A DNA stretch of 64,000 nt from Palsa-948 sp964481195. GTDB taxonomy: Bacteria > Bacteroidota > Bacteroidia > Palsa-948. The notes under the pieces were generated by a model. That model was not told where the DNA came from and did not search any database. It saw only the letters and a program-made list of their open reading frames with translations. The stretch lies in the NCBI GenBank assembly GCA_964481195.1, contig CAYZTB010000008.1:1-64000 (forward strand). Reading direction: 5' to 3'. Shown here piece after piece: positions 1-9,002 of this stretch. Made by a program: the position numbers and the translations under genes. Positions within the stretch are counted from its first letter, which is position 1. The number at the start of each line of letters is the position of its first letter.

Positions 1-66
1 CTCTGTTTAGCTACACTTTTCAACAAAATAACAGGTTTGAGTGAACCCTAAGTAAATAAAGAATAA

Positions 67-678
67 TCATTTTTTTACCCATTTTACAATTTCTGCAACT
101 GGCAAATGATCGCCTACATATTTTCCGTAATAGGCTGTTTGTATTATCCCATTTTCATCAATTAAAAAGTCTGCACCAATTCTATTTAGGCTCCCATCCC
201 GGTCATATTCTGATTTGAACATTTTTTTTCCGGCCGAATGTTTTCTTTTGTAGTCTGTAAATCGTCCTCGTATTGTTCTCCACCAGCTTTTTCGGATTTT
301 AAACATTTTATACAACTTTTCAGTTGGGTCTGCAATCATTATAAATGGAATCTGTTCTTTACTAGTGTATTCATACAGGGTTTCCTTGCTTGATTCATAT
401 ACGGATAGGATAATAAAGCCTTTAGTTTTTAAGGAATCGTAGTGTTCTAAAAGTTCATGCGTTCTAAAATTACAAAGCGGGCAGCTAACGTATCTGTTAA
501 ATGTTAAAAGTATCTTTTTGCCTTTTAACTGAGAGGTACTAACTGAATCGCCAAAAGCATCTTCTAATTTTAGTTCAGGTAATTGATCGCCTGATTTATA
601 ATACCGACCTCGTTTTTGGGCATTAGAAAAAATAGAAATAAAAAGAAGCAGCAATATAATGAGGAGAGTAGTTTTCAT
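67..678 (-). CDS. Secreted AhpC/TSA-type redoxin (peroxiredoxin-like)
   Basis: Thioredoxin-fold protein of the AhpC/TSA-redoxin group, probably a periplasmic thiol oxidoreductase or peroxidase; the substrate is unknown. Residues 1-20 are a signal peptide (hydrophobic core, then SNAQ), so it is exported. The fold starts with the QLPELKLEDAFG strand near residue 32. The redox site is SCPLCN with Cys66 and Cys69, a CxxC arrangement in the position of the peroxiredoxin/TlpA active site, followed by the expected helix. A basic insert (about residues 128-155) is unusual. It ends with FLIDENGIIQTAYYG, the strand and turn typical of redoxins. The gene stands alone and diverges from the DUF1905 gene. 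The fold is secure; peroxidase versus disulfide-handling role is not. Confidence 0.8.
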   Translation of the reverse strand: MKTTLLIILLLLFISIFSNAQKRGRYYKSGDQLPELKLEDAFGDSVSTSQLKGKKILLTFNRYVSCPLCNFRTHELLEHYDSLKTKGFIILSVYESSKETLYEYTSKEQIPFIMIADPTEKLYKMFKIRKSWWRTIRGRFTDYKRKHSAGKKMFKSEYDRDGSLNRIGADFLIDENGIIQTAYYGKYVGDHLPVAEIVKWVKK

Positions 679-751
679 ATTTATTTAGACGATGTTTTAG
701 ATATTCCTTACGGTTAAGGTAGAATTATTTGCATTAAAGTTTGTAATTTTA

Positions 752-771
752 ATGCAATTAATTTATTGCAT
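752..771. promoter_or_regulatory. Inverted repeat just upstream of the DUF1905 gene, possible operator
   Basis: ATGCAAT (752-758) and ATTGCAT (765-771) form a perfect 7-bp inverted repeat with a 6-bp spacer, ending 2 bp before the start codon at 774, in the divergent spacer between the redoxin and DUF1905 genes. The position would suit a repressor site or a translation-blocking hairpin. No regulator is encoded next door, so this is a structural observation only. Confidence 0.35.
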
Positions 772-773
772 CG

Positions 774-1286
774 ATGATAAAATTTACGACAACAATATTG
801 AAGTTTGATAAAAAGGGAGAGAAATCCGGGTGGACTTATATTGAAATTCGCTCAGATATAGCCAACAAAATTAAGCCAGCAAATAAAAAGTCTTTTAGGG
901 TAAAAGGGAAATTAGATAGCCTTGCAATTACGCAAACATCTTTGCTGCCTATGGGGAATGGTAGTTTTATTTTACCGATAAATGCTGAGATTAGAAAAAA
1001 GTTAGGCAAAAGAAAGGGCGATGTTTTACAAGTACAAATGGTAGAAGACAAAAGCGAATTTATATTAAATACAGATTTTGTTGCTTGTTTAAAGGATGAG
1101 CCAAAAGCAGGTGAATTTTTTAACTCTTTGACTGGATCCCATCAAAGGTATTTTTCTAAATGGATCGATAGCGCTAAGTCGGATGTTACAAAAGCTAAAC
1201 GCATTGCCATGTCAATAAATGCTTTGGCTAGAGGTAATGGATATCCAGAAATGATTAGGGAGAATTCAAGAAAAAACAAGTACTAG
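774..1286 (+). CDS. DUF1905 / YdeI-OmpD-associated family protein
   Basis: 170-residue cytoplasmic protein with two parts. Residues 1-95 match the DUF1905 barrel: a conserved start IKFTTTILKF, the GWTYIEI strand, then FRVKGKLD and the LPMGNGSFILPIN / GDVLQVQM strands. The C-terminal part (about 105-165) contains FFNSLTGSHQRYFSKWIDSAKSDVTKAKRI split over helices, as in the YdeI/OmpD-associated (bacteriocin-protection-like) proteins. The biochemical function of the family is not established. It ends in TAG and overlaps the convergent lpxD stop by 4 bp. Confidence 0.8.
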   Translation: MIKFTTTILKFDKKGEKSGWTYIEIRSDIANKIKPANKKSFRVKGKLDSLAITQTSLLPMGNGSFILPINAEIRKKLGKRKGDVLQVQMVEDKSEFILNTDFVACLKDEPKAGEFFNSLTGSHQRYFSKWIDSAKSDVTKAKRIAMSINALARGNGYPEMIRENSRKNKY

Positions 1287-2305
1287 TCTTTTTTGTTTTT
1301 GTCCTCAAGCTTTTTAAGGCGTTCCACAATAGAATCTAAATTACGAAAGTGTACGTATGCTTTTCTGTATTTCGCAATATCAAAAGCGGGTGATCCTAAA
1401 TACGCTCCTCCTTTTTTGCTAATACTTTTAGAAACCCCAGCTTGAGCAGCCAAAATTGTATGGTCAGCAATAGTTAAATGCCCAACAACACCAACCTGAC
1501 CACTAAGCATACAATTTTCTCCAATTTTAGTAGAACCCGCTATGATGCAGTTTGCTGCTAAAAATGAATAGGAGCCAATTTCTACATTATGTGCTATGTG
1601 TATCAGGTTATCAAGCTTTACTCCTTTACGTAAAATTGTTGAACCAAGTGTTGCTCTATCAATAGCGCAATTTGCGCCAATTTCAACATCATCTTCAATA
1701 ATTACATTTCCAATTTGCGGTATTTTTTTACTCTCATTTTGCAGGGAAAATCTAAAGCCATCGCTCCCTAAAACTGTTCCTGAATGAATAATGCAGTTTT
1801 TTCCAATTTCATTATCAGAATAAACTTTGACGCCTGAAAAAAGAATAGTGTTGTCATCAATTTTACAATTATCTCCTATGTAGGTGTGTGGATATAATTT
1901 TACATTATTTCCAATTATTACATTTTCACCGATTACTACAAACTCGCCAACATAAACAGTATCTCCAATTTTTGCTGACGAGGAAATAGAAGATAGTTTT
2001 GAAATGCCTACTTTATTTAATTTTATTTGATTGTATTTTTCTAACAATTGAGCAAACGCATTTTCGGCACTTTTAACTCTGATTAGAGTTGCTTGAATGG
2101 GGGCGTTAGGTATAAAATCTTTGTTTACAATAACAACAGAGGCATTTGTTTTATATAAATATGGAGTGTATAAAGGATTAGAAAGAAACGATATGCTTCC
2201 AACAACACCTTCTTCAATCTTTGAAAGTTTACTTATTTTAACATCTGGATTGCCATCTAACTCCCCATTAAGAAGTTCGGATACTTGTTGAGCAGTAAAT
2301 TCCAT
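1283..2305 (-). CDS. lpxD: UDP-3-O-(3-hydroxyacyl)glucosamine N-acyltransferase LpxD
   Basis: Acyl-ACP-dependent N-acyltransferase of lipid A biosynthesis, adding the second 3-hydroxyacyl chain to UDP-3-O-acyl-glucosamine at the inner face of the cytoplasmic membrane. The N-terminal LpxD domain (MEFTAQQVSELLNGELDG..., with ISFLSNPLYTPYLYKT) is followed from about residue 100 by a long left-handed beta-helix of hexapeptide repeats (IGENVIIGNNVKLYPHTYIG and similar). The catalytic His lies in the HIAHNVEIG segment, and GSDGFRF is family-typical. I chose the Met at 2305 because the 12 extra residues available upstream do not belong to the family; length is then about 340 residues, which is normal. 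It stands alone rather than in the lpxA/fabZ cluster. Confidence 0.93.
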   Translation of the reverse strand: MEFTAQQVSELLNGELDGNPDVKISKLSKIEEGVVGSISFLSNPLYTPYLYKTNASVVIVNKDFIPNAPIQATLIRVKSAENAFAQLLEKYNQIKLNKVGISKLSSISSSAKIGDTVYVGEFVVIGENVIIGNNVKLYPHTYIGDNCKIDDNTILFSGVKVYSDNEIGKNCIIHSGTVLGSDGFRFSLQNESKKIPQIGNVIIEDDVEIGANCAIDRATLGSTILRKGVKLDNLIHIAHNVEIGSYSFLAANCIIAGSTKIGENCMLSGQVGVVGHLTIADHTILAAQAGVSKSISKKGGAYLGSPAFDIAKYRKAYVHFRNLDSIVERLKKLEDKNKKD

Positions 2306-2385
2306 ACTAGTAGTTTTGAATGATAAAGGTATGAAAATCAACTTGTGATGTGTTTTATTATTTTAATGAAAAGTCTATTTTGGAT

Positions 2386-2393
2386 TACCTTTG
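2386..2393 (+). promoter_or_regulatory. Bacteroidota -7 element TACCTTTG
   Basis: Exact match to TAnnTTTG, 4 bp before the ATG at 2398. If this is the promoter, the transcript would start at or immediately before the start codon. Confidence 0.55.
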
Positions 2394-2397
2394 CTTT

Positions 2398-3240
2398 ATG
2401 TTAAAGCATTTTGCTATATCTATTTTTCTGCTTTTTATTTTTTACCAGGGATATTCGTTTTTTAGTGCTAGGATAATTTCAGCAGAAACTCCAGCAGTGA
2501 ATTGTGATATTGAAAACACTTCATTCTATTCTGGCGAAGAACTTGAATATGAAATCTCGTACAATTGGGGTCTAATTTGGCTTCAAGCAGGCAAAGTAAC
2601 TTTTAAGGTTGAACTGTCGGATTTTAAAGGGATACCTTGTTATAAGCTAAGTGGAATAGGGGGGACTTATCCTTCGTACGATTGGGTTTACAAAGTAAGA
2701 GATCGATTTGAATGCTGGGTAGATACGATTTCGTTAAAACCTTACCGATATATTAGAGATGTTAAAGAGGGTGGAAGGACATTTTATAACGAATGTTATT
2801 TTAATCACCAAAAGCAAAAAGCGTATTGTGTTACTATAGACAAAAACAAAGCTCCACGCTTAGATACAGTTCCTTTCTCGTCATGTTCTTTTGATCCGCT
2901 TACCATGATTTATTTTTCCAGAAATATTAATTATGCTACTCATAAAGTAAATGATACAATTCCAATTTCTCTATTCTTAGATAATAAAATGTATTCTTTG
3001 TATATCCGTTATTTAGGTATGGATAAATTAAAGCTAGAAGATAAAAGCAAATTAGATTGCATTACGTTTAGTCCATTGTTGGTAGAAGGAACTATTTTTA
3101 AAGGTGGAGAAGGAATGAAAGTATGGGCTACTAACGATAAAAATAAGATACCATTACACGTAGAAGCTCCTATTATGGTAGGAACAGTGAAAGCCAATGT
3201 AATTTCTAAAAAAGGGTTGCGTAATAAAAGCAGTTTTTGA
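2398..3240 (+). CDS. DUF3108 domain protein, exported
   Basis: 280-residue protein of the DUF3108 family common in Bacteroidota; no enzymatic role is established. Starting at MLKHFAISIF gives a good signal peptide or anchor (residues 1-25), followed by the family hallmark YSGEELEYEISYNWGLIWLQAGKV near residues 43-66. Later come VRDRFECWVDTISLKPYRY and a C-terminal FKGGEGMKVWATNDKNKIPLHVEAP segment, all characteristic beta-rich blocks. An upstream Met at 2350 is possible but would put residues in front of the signal peptide and overlap the -7 promoter element. It converges with uvrA, 8 bp away. Confidence 0.85.
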   Translation: MLKHFAISIFLLFIFYQGYSFFSARIISAETPAVNCDIENTSFYSGEELEYEISYNWGLIWLQAGKVTFKVELSDFKGIPCYKLSGIGGTYPSYDWVYKVRDRFECWVDTISLKPYRYIRDVKEGGRTFYNECYFNHQKQKAYCVTIDKNKAPRLDTVPFSSCSFDPLTMIYFSRNINYATHKVNDTIPISLFLDNKMYSLYIRYLGMDKLKLEDKSKLDCITFSPLLVEGTIFKGGEGMKVWATNDKNKIPLHVEAPIMVGTVKANVISKKGLRNKSSF

Positions 3241-3248
3241 GCAAACAA

Positions 3249-6143
3249 TCAAAATTTGCTTTTTAAGAATTTGCCTGTAATACTTTTTTCACTTTTAATT
3301 AAATCCTCTGGGCTTCCTTCAAACACAATGTGACCACCTGCTTCTCCGCCATCAGAGCCTAAATCTATAACGTGATCGGCACATTTTATTATATCGGGAT
3401 TATGTTCAATAACAATAAGTGTATTTCCTTCATTTACAAGTCGGTTTAAGGCGTATAAAAGCTTTTTTATGTCGTTGAAATGAAGTCCGGTAGTAGGTTC
3501 GTCAAATATGTAGAGGGCACCACCGGATTTATTTTTTTCCAATCCACTTCTAAATGTTGCTGATTTAGGAGTTTCGGGTAATTTTGAATTACTCAAAAAA
3601 GTAGCAAGTTTCACTCGCTGAGCTTCTCCGCCACTTAACGTGCTGGATGATTGTCCGAGTTTAATATACCCCATTCCAACTTCCTGAAGTAATTTAAGTT
3701 TAATGTTTATTTTATCTTCTTCTTCAAAGTAAATAATCGCTTCATCAACCGTCATATTTAATACATCGGCTATGTTTTTTTCTTTATAGGTGATTTCTAA
3801 AACATCTTCTTTAAAACGATTACCTTTACAAACTTCACATTCTAAATGAACATCGGCCATAAACTGCATTTCGATGGTTACTTCTCCTTCTCCTTCACAG
3901 GCTTCACATCTACCTCCATCCACATTAAAAGAAAAAGAGGCTGCCTTGTAGTTTCTCATTTTAGCAAGTGGTTGTGCTGCAAAATGATTTCGAATATCGT
4001 CATACGCCTTAATGTAGGTTACGGGATTTGACCTAGAGCTTTTGCCAATTGGATTTTGATCTACAATTTCTATGGATGTTATTTTATGCAAGTCCCCTTT
4101 GATAGTATCAAAACTGCCGGATTCTTCACTGTAGCCTCCAATTGCTTTTCTTAATCCTGCGTGCAATACTTTTTTTACTAGCGATGTTTTGCCAGATCCG
4201 CTAACGCCAGTAACTACCGTAAATACATTTAAAGGAAATTTTACGTTAACATTTTTTAAATTATTTTCTCTGGCTCCAATTACTTCAATAAAGTTTTTCC
4301 ACTTTCTTCTTTTGCTAGGGATTTCAATTTTTTCAACTCCATTCAGGTAATCTACCGTATAGCTTTTTAGCGTGGTTATAGGGCTTAAAATTTTTATTTC
4401 TTCAGCATTTCCTTGAAATACAACATTTCCGCCATCAGTTCCTGCGCCTGGGCCTAAGTCAATAATTTCATCAGCGGCACGCATTATTTCTTCATCATGC
4501 TCTACAACAATTACAGTGTTGCCTACATTGCGCAAGGACTTTAATACACTTATAAGTCTTTGCGTATCTCTAGGGTGCAGCCCAATACTAGGTTCGTCCA
4601 ATATATACATAGAGCCTACAAGCGAACTGCCTAGTGAGGTAGCTAAATTTATCCGCTGAGATTCTCCCCCTGAAAGTGTATTAGATAAGCGGTTTAAGGT
4701 TAAGTATCCAAGTCCTACGTTATCCAAGAATTTAAGTCTAGTGCTAATTTCAATTAACAAGCGCTTAGCTATTTCTTTGTCTTGATTGTTTAATTGGATG
4801 TTTTTAAAAAACTCCAAAGAGTCTTTGATTTGTAATGAAACAATATCTCCCAAAGTATGATTATCAACTTTTACATAATTTGTTTCTTTTCTGAGTCTGG
4901 ACCCAGAACATTCATTGCAAATGGTTTTGCCACGGTATCGCGAAAGCATTACCCGGTATTGAATCTTAAAGCTTTCTTCTTCAATGTATTCAAAGAATTC
5001 GGTTAGGCCTCTGAAATATTCATTTCCTGTCCAAAGCAATTTTTTTTGTTTGGAAGTTAGTTCATGGTAAGGACGGTGAATTGGAAAGTCAAATAGCAAA
5101 GCATCCTTTATAAGTGCATCTTTCCACTTGCCCATTTTTTCTCCTTTCCAACAAGCTATTGCTCCTTCATAGATAGATAGATTCTTGTTTGGGACAATTA
5201 AGTTTTCGTCTAGACCTATAATACTACCAAAACCTTCGCAAGTTCTGCATGCGCCTATTGGGTTATTGAAACTAAACAGGTGTACGCTGGGTTCTTCAAA
5301 CAATATTCCGTCTAATTCAAACCTATTAGAAAACAATTTTGAAATTATTTTCTTGTTTTTTTCCGTGCTTTTAACTAGCAGCTCTCCTTGTCCTTCATAA
5401 AATGCTGTTTGAATAGAATCGGAAATCCGGTTGTCGTTATCTTCATTCCCTTTTAAAACAGAAAAACGATCTATGACAAGAAATGCATTTCCTGGCTTTT
5501 CTTTATTTGTTTGTTTGTTGCTTTTTATTTTTTTTATAACTAGTAAGTCGTCAATTTTATTTAAGTCACCATCAATTTCTACCCTTGAAAATCCCTGCTT
5601 TTGTAATAATTCCAGTTGCTCGTATAATTCTTTTTCAGCATTGATAGGGGAGAGTAGCGTTATCTCTGTGTCTTCTTTTAAGGATTGAATGTAGTTTACA
5701 ACATCAGAAACAGTATTTCTTTTTACTTCTTCACCAGAAATAGGAGAATACGTTCTTCCAATTCTAGCGAATAGTAATTTTAAGTAATCGTAAATTTCTG
5801 TTGAAGTGCCTACAGTAGAACGGGAATTTCTTGAAATTACTTTCTGCTCTATGGCAATGGCAGGCGCTATCCCATGTATGTAGTCAACATCCGGCTTATG
5901 CATTTTACCTAAAAACTGTCTGGCGTAAGAGGATAAACTCTCTACGTATCTGCGTTGACCTTCAGCAAATATGGTATCGAAAGCAAGGGAAGATTTTCCT
6001 GACCCTGAAACACCGGTGATAACAATTAGTTTATTGTGAGGGATAGTAAGATTAACATTCTTTAAATTGTGAACCCTTGCTCCAACTATTGAAATTATTT
6101 TTTTCTTATCGTTAGGTTTTAAACTTTTTTGAGCAATTTCCAT
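3249..6143 (-). CDS. uvrA: Excinuclease ABC subunit A
   Basis: Damage-recognition ATPase of nucleotide excision repair, working as a dimer with UvrB. Both ABC halves are intact: Walker A GVSGSGKSSLAFDT near residue 45 and GVSGSGKTSLVKK near 660, signatures LSGGESQRI and LSGGEAQRV, and Walker B YILDEPSIGLH and YIFDEPTTGLHF. Zinc modules are visible as CRTCEGFG and CEACEGEG...CEVCKGNRF, and the insertion domain holds CNECSGSRL. At 964 residues it is slightly long; the excess is a roughly 15-residue lysine/proline-rich loop before the second Walker B. It is monocistronic and transcribed toward the DUF3108 gene. Confidence 0.97.
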   Translation of the reverse strand: MEIAQKSLKPNDKKKIISIVGARVHNLKNVNLTIPHNKLIVITGVSGSGKSSLAFDTIFAEGQRRYVESLSSYARQFLGKMHKPDVDYIHGIAPAIAIEQKVISRNSRSTVGTSTEIYDYLKLLFARIGRTYSPISGEEVKRNTVSDVVNYIQSLKEDTEITLLSPINAEKELYEQLELLQKQGFSRVEIDGDLNKIDDLLVIKKIKSNKQTNKEKPGNAFLVIDRFSVLKGNEDNDNRISDSIQTAFYEGQGELLVKSTEKNKKIISKLFSNRFELDGILFEEPSVHLFSFNNPIGACRTCEGFGSIIGLDENLIVPNKNLSIYEGAIACWKGEKMGKWKDALIKDALLFDFPIHRPYHELTSKQKKLLWTGNEYFRGLTEFFEYIEEESFKIQYRVMLSRYRGKTICNECSGSRLRKETNYVKVDNHTLGDIVSLQIKDSLEFFKNIQLNNQDKEIAKRLLIEISTRLKFLDNVGLGYLTLNRLSNTLSGGESQRINLATSLGSSLVGSMYILDEPSIGLHPRDTQRLISVLKSLRNVGNTVIVVEHDEEIMRAADEIIDLGPGAGTDGGNVVFQGNAEEIKILSPITTLKSYTVDYLNGVEKIEIPSKRRKWKNFIEVIGARENNLKNVNVKFPLNVFTVVTGVSGSGKTSLVKKVLHAGLRKAIGGYSEESGSFDTIKGDLHKITSIEIVDQNPIGKSSRSNPVTYIKAYDDIRNHFAAQPLAKMRNYKAASFSFNVDGGRCEACEGEGEVTIEMQFMADVHLECEVCKGNRFKEDVLEITYKEKNIADVLNMTVDEAIIYFEEEDKINIKLKLLQEVGMGYIKLGQSSSTLSGGEAQRVKLATFLSNSKLPETPKSATFRSGLEKNKSGGALYIFDEPTTGLHFNDIKKLLYALNRLVNEGNTLIVIEHNPDIIKCADHVIDLGSDGGEAGGHIVFEGSPEDLIKSEKSITGKFLKSKF

Positions 6144-6517
6144 TATATCGAATTCAAGTAGCAGTATGTGTTTATGAAGTTTGCAAAAGTAAGATTCTAA
6201 TTCAAAATAATTTTTATATTGTTCTCCGTGTTGGCGTAATTCTGCAATAGATCCAACTGAGTAATGAGTATCTTTATTATCTTTATGTTGGATATCGCAG
6301 ATAAATTGATTTTAACAGTAATTCACAATTTATTAAAAGTTAAAACTGTAGAATATAAATAATATTACCTGTAAGTATCTGATAATTAAATTAATATAAT
6401 AAATAATAGCTTTTAGAAAATATTTTATTGAATTTCTTTTGTTTTAAATTGCTATACATTGACCCTAAATTTGGGTATTGAATCAAAACAACTATAAACT
6501 ACAAAATCAAATTAACT
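6144..6517. other. Divergent intergenic region between uvrA and the Omp28-like gene
   Basis: 374 bp of very AT-rich DNA without a convincing coding sequence. On the minus strand TACTTTTG (plus-strand CAAAAGTA at 6184-6191) matches TAnnTTTG and would give uvrA a leader of about 35-40 nt. Toward the plus-strand gene the best candidate is the weaker TACATTGA near 6466, followed by the small palindrome ACCCTAAATTTGGGT. Confidence 0.45.
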
Positions 6518-7642
6518 ATGAAAAAAATTACTCTATTGTTTTTTACTCTTGTAACTGTTGTTGCAAGTGCTCAATTGCCAGTGAGCCAGACTCCTGGCAA
6601 AAAGCAGGCAATTATTGAAGAGTTTACTGGACATACCTGTGGGTACTGCCCAGACGGACACAAGATTGTGGACAACCTTATTACAGCAAACCCTGGGAAA
6701 ATTTTCGGTGTAAACATCCATGCTGGAAGTTACGCAAACACTTCTTCCAGTTATCCAAAAGATTTTAAAACTGCTGATGGAACTGCAATTGCTGCAATTC
6801 CCGGTCAAAGTATTGCTGGATATCCGGCAGGTTCCGTGAACCGTGTTCCTGCTGCAGTACCTCAAACTGCTGGAGGAATGGCAATGAGCCGTGGTAGCTT
6901 CGGAAGCGCATGTGCTACTCAATATAATGCTAACTCGTATGTAAATGTTGCAGCTCAAGCAAACATTGATCCTAATACTAAAGTGTTAACAGTAAATGTT
7001 GAGGCTTACTATACTGCCAATGGTCCTTCTGCAAACAAATTGACTGTTATGCTTCTGCAAGATAAAATCATGGGTCCTCAAAGTGGTGGAAGTACTTACT
7101 ATCCTGCAATGATGGTTGGTTCTAACTATACACATAATAAAGCTTTGCGTGATGTTATTACTGCAGGCGCAACCGGTGAAGCTATGACAGGTGGCACCAC
7201 CATGGGAACAACTTTCTCTAAAACCATTACCTATACCATCCCTGCAACTATTGGAAATATACCAACTGTTTTGGCTGATATGACCGTATTGGTGTTTATT
7301 TCTGAAACAGAAAAGACTATTCTTGCAGTTACTAAACCTCCTATTACAATGGGCGCAACAGAAGTTCAAGAATTTAATGCTTTGGTAAGCAATCTAAATG
7401 TATTTCCAAATCCTGCATCAAGCAATCCAACTGTAGATTTCAGCATTTCTGAATCAAATAATATTTCTGTTATTGTAACAAATGTTGTTGGTCAGACTGT
7501 TGTTACTAAAAATCTAGGTCAGTTAAGTGCTGGAGATCATACCTTTAACTTAGATGCATCCAATCTTCAGAATGGAATGTATTTCGTTAAGCTTACTAAC
7601 GGTACAGATAACATTGTAACAAGTGTTAGCATCGAGAAGTAA
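6518..7642 (+). CDS. Omp28-like secreted protein with T9SS C-terminal sorting domain
   Basis: 374-residue exported protein. Residues 1-18 are a signal peptide (MKKITLLFFTLVTVVASAQ). Residues 30-130 look like the thioredoxin-like start of the Omp28 family, with EEFTGHTCGYCPDGH carrying a CxxC (CGYC), then a beta-rich middle region. The last 75 residues form a type IX secretion sorting domain: NVFPNPASSNPTVDFSI, then NGMYFVKLTNGTDNIVTSVSIEK split over two strands. It should therefore cross the outer membrane by T9SS and be surface-attached or released. The role of the CxxC domain is unknown. The base composition is richer in GC than the flanks, as often in highly expressed genes, and a strong terminator follows. 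Confidence 0.85.
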   Translation: MKKITLLFFTLVTVVASAQLPVSQTPGKKQAIIEEFTGHTCGYCPDGHKIVDNLITANPGKIFGVNIHAGSYANTSSSYPKDFKTADGTAIAAIPGQSIAGYPAGSVNRVPAAVPQTAGGMAMSRGSFGSACATQYNANSYVNVAAQANIDPNTKVLTVNVEAYYTANGPSANKLTVMLLQDKIMGPQSGGSTYYPAMMVGSNYTHNKALRDVITAGATGEAMTGGTTMGTTFSKTITYTIPATIGNIPTVLADMTVLVFISETEKTILAVTKPPITMGATEVQEFNALVSNLNVFPNPASSNPTVDFSISESNNISVIVTNVVGQTVVTKNLGQLSAGDHTFNLDASNLQNGMYFVKLTNGTDNIVTSVSIEK

Positions 7643-7662
7643 TTATTTTAAAATTTTTTATT

Positions 7663-7697
7663 AAAAGGGGATTGCTTGCACAATCCCCTTTTTTTTG
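7663..7697 (+). terminator. Rho-independent terminator after the Omp28-like gene
   Basis: AAAAGGGGATT (7663-7673) pairs perfectly with AATCCCCTTTT (7682-7692) around an 8-nt loop, followed by a run of T. It lies 20 bp after the stop codon. Confidence 0.9.
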
Positions 7698-7758
7698 TTA
7701 AAAATCCTTAATTAGTAAGATTTATTAATTCCTAGTGCTTAAGTTGAAACCTTTTTTA

Positions 7759-7766
7759 TAGCTTTG
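7759..7766 (+). promoter_or_regulatory. -7 element TAGCTTTG upstream of the sigma factor
   Basis: Exact TAnnTTTG match. Transcription from here would give a leader of about 175 nt before the sigma-factor start at 7947; this leader carries the two direct repeats described below. Confidence 0.5.
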
Positions 7767-7796
7767 CGTATATATATGAAAACAACCCTCCTGATA

Positions 7797-7882
7797 TAGA
7801 ATATACCTCTACTCGTATTTTTTTAGTTTTTTAATTTTTATTAACCTTTTAATTTTATTTTTCATAGAATAAACCTCTACTC
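7797..7882 (+). repeat. Pair of 18-bp direct repeats in the sigma-factor leader
   Basis: TAGAATATACCTCTACTC (7797-7814) recurs as TAGAATAAACCTCTACTC (7865-7882), one mismatch, with start points 68 bp apart. The repeats lie between the putative promoter and the sigma-factor gene. They could be two sites for a regulator, or two promoter elements. Confidence 0.6.
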
Positions 7883-7946
7883 AATTTTTAACGTTTAACA
7901 ATTTCTGATTCATAATTTGAATTGGATTTTAAAACTGAGGTTTACT

Positions 7947-8615
7947 ATGAAAAAACAAATCATCACTCAAAGTGCTACTATTCAATTAGCACCTAAGCCG
8001 CAGATACGAAAATCTGCAAACACTAATCTAAATCTTCTTAATGACCGTGAGCTGGTCGAGCAGTATGTAGAAGGCAACGAACACTGCCTTGCAGAACTGT
8101 TGGAAAGACACAAGCGAAGAATTTTTGGACATATCATGAAGTTAGTGCGTAATAAGGCATTAGCAGAAGATATTTTCCAGGAAACATTCTTTAAAGTAAT
8201 ACGCTCCTTAAAATCTGGTTTATATAGGGAAGATGATAAATTCCTTCCTTGGGTAATGCGCATTTCTCGTAATATGATTATTGACCACTTTAGAAGAGCT
8301 AATCGAATTAGAATGATAAGTACCGTACGTAATTTAGACGGTGAGCATGAAGATATTTTTAATGTAATTGATGTGGTTGAAAAAGAAGAGTTTTCGCATG
8401 TTGAAAAACGACAAGCACACCGTCAAATTAGACATTTGATAAAGCAATTACCTGAAGAACAAAGGCAGGTATTAATAATGCGCGAATATTTAGATATGAG
8501 CTTCAATGAAATATGCGAAATGACAAAAATGAATCTCAATACTGCATTAGGTAGAATGAGGTATGCTATCATAAACCTCAAAAAAATGGCAGAATCGGAG
8601 AATATTGGCTATTAG
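7947..8615 (+). CDS. RNA polymerase sigma-70 family factor, ECF-like
   Basis: 222-residue sigma factor with regions 2 and 4 only. Region 2 spans about residues 35-105: LVEQYVEGNEHCLAELLERH, then ALAEDIFQETFFKV (core-binding helix) and FLPWVMRISRNMIIDHFRR (the -10 recognition helix). Region 4 spans about 155-212: LPEEQRQVLIMREYLDMSF followed by a helix-turn-helix and RMRYAIINLKKM. I chose the Met at 7947 (MKKQIITQSA), preceded by CTGAGG; the extra ten residues upstream look non-coding. No anti-sigma gene is adjacent, so control is probably at the level of its long leader. Confidence 0.9.
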   Translation: MKKQIITQSATIQLAPKPQIRKSANTNLNLLNDRELVEQYVEGNEHCLAELLERHKRRIFGHIMKLVRNKALAEDIFQETFFKVIRSLKSGLYREDDKFLPWVMRISRNMIIDHFRRANRIRMISTVRNLDGEHEDIFNVIDVVEKEEFSHVEKRQAHRQIRHLIKQLPEEQRQVLIMREYLDMSFNEICEMTKMNLNTALGRMRYAIINLKKMAESENIGY

Positions 8616-8732
8616 TAGTTGTTGAAATAAGTATTAAAAATATTTAATCTCTATGCAATATCATGAATTGGTAATCGTTTTTATTTCATTAATGAACAGA
8701 AAAATTAAACATATAACCTTAACTCATTTTGC

Positions 8733-8924
8733 ATGGCAAAAAACTCTACTCTTTCCTTTAACGTGCCTTTTAATCACCGCGATCAAAAAAATCTGAAAGA
8801 AAAAACTTTGTTGTTCCCTCAGATTAGTCCAAGTGATTCTGTAATTACAAACATTCTAGCTTTTTCTAAAGCGCTTAAGATTGAAAAATCTAAAGCTGGG
8901 TTGATTGAGATAGTTCTCAATTAG
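8733..8924 (+). CDS. Small hypothetical protein, 63 residues
   Basis: Short gene in its own spacer between the sigma factor and mazG, with no larger frame on either strand. The protein is soluble, opens MAKNSTLSFNVPFNHRDQ and ends in a helix rich in Lys and hydrophobics (NILAFSKALKIEKS). I do not recognise a family. Its spacing from neighbours, coding-like composition and TAG stop make it a plausible real gene; it may be co-transcribed with the sigma factor 117 bp upstream. Confidence 0.55.
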   Translation: MAKNSTLSFNVPFNHRDQKNLKEKTLLFPQISPSDSVITNILAFSKALKIEKSKAGLIEIVLN

Positions 8925-8990
8925 CTTGTTAGAATTCTTGTAATTCAAGAAATAGTCCGTTGTTTTTTTATTCATCTTTAAGGATAAATA

Positions 8991-8998
8991 TACCTTTG
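8991..8998 (+). promoter_or_regulatory. -7 element TACCTTTG of mazG
   Basis: Exact TAnnTTTG match ending 4 bp before the mazG ATG at 9003, implying a near-leaderless mRNA. Confidence 0.6.
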
Positions 8999-9002
8999 TC
9001 CT

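Noticed and set aside
3520..3600. Extra loop of UvrA before the second Walker B as another in-frame palindromic element
   Set aside because: The DNA is AT-rich, without G/C hairpins or the linker sequence of the family; it looks like ordinary length variation.
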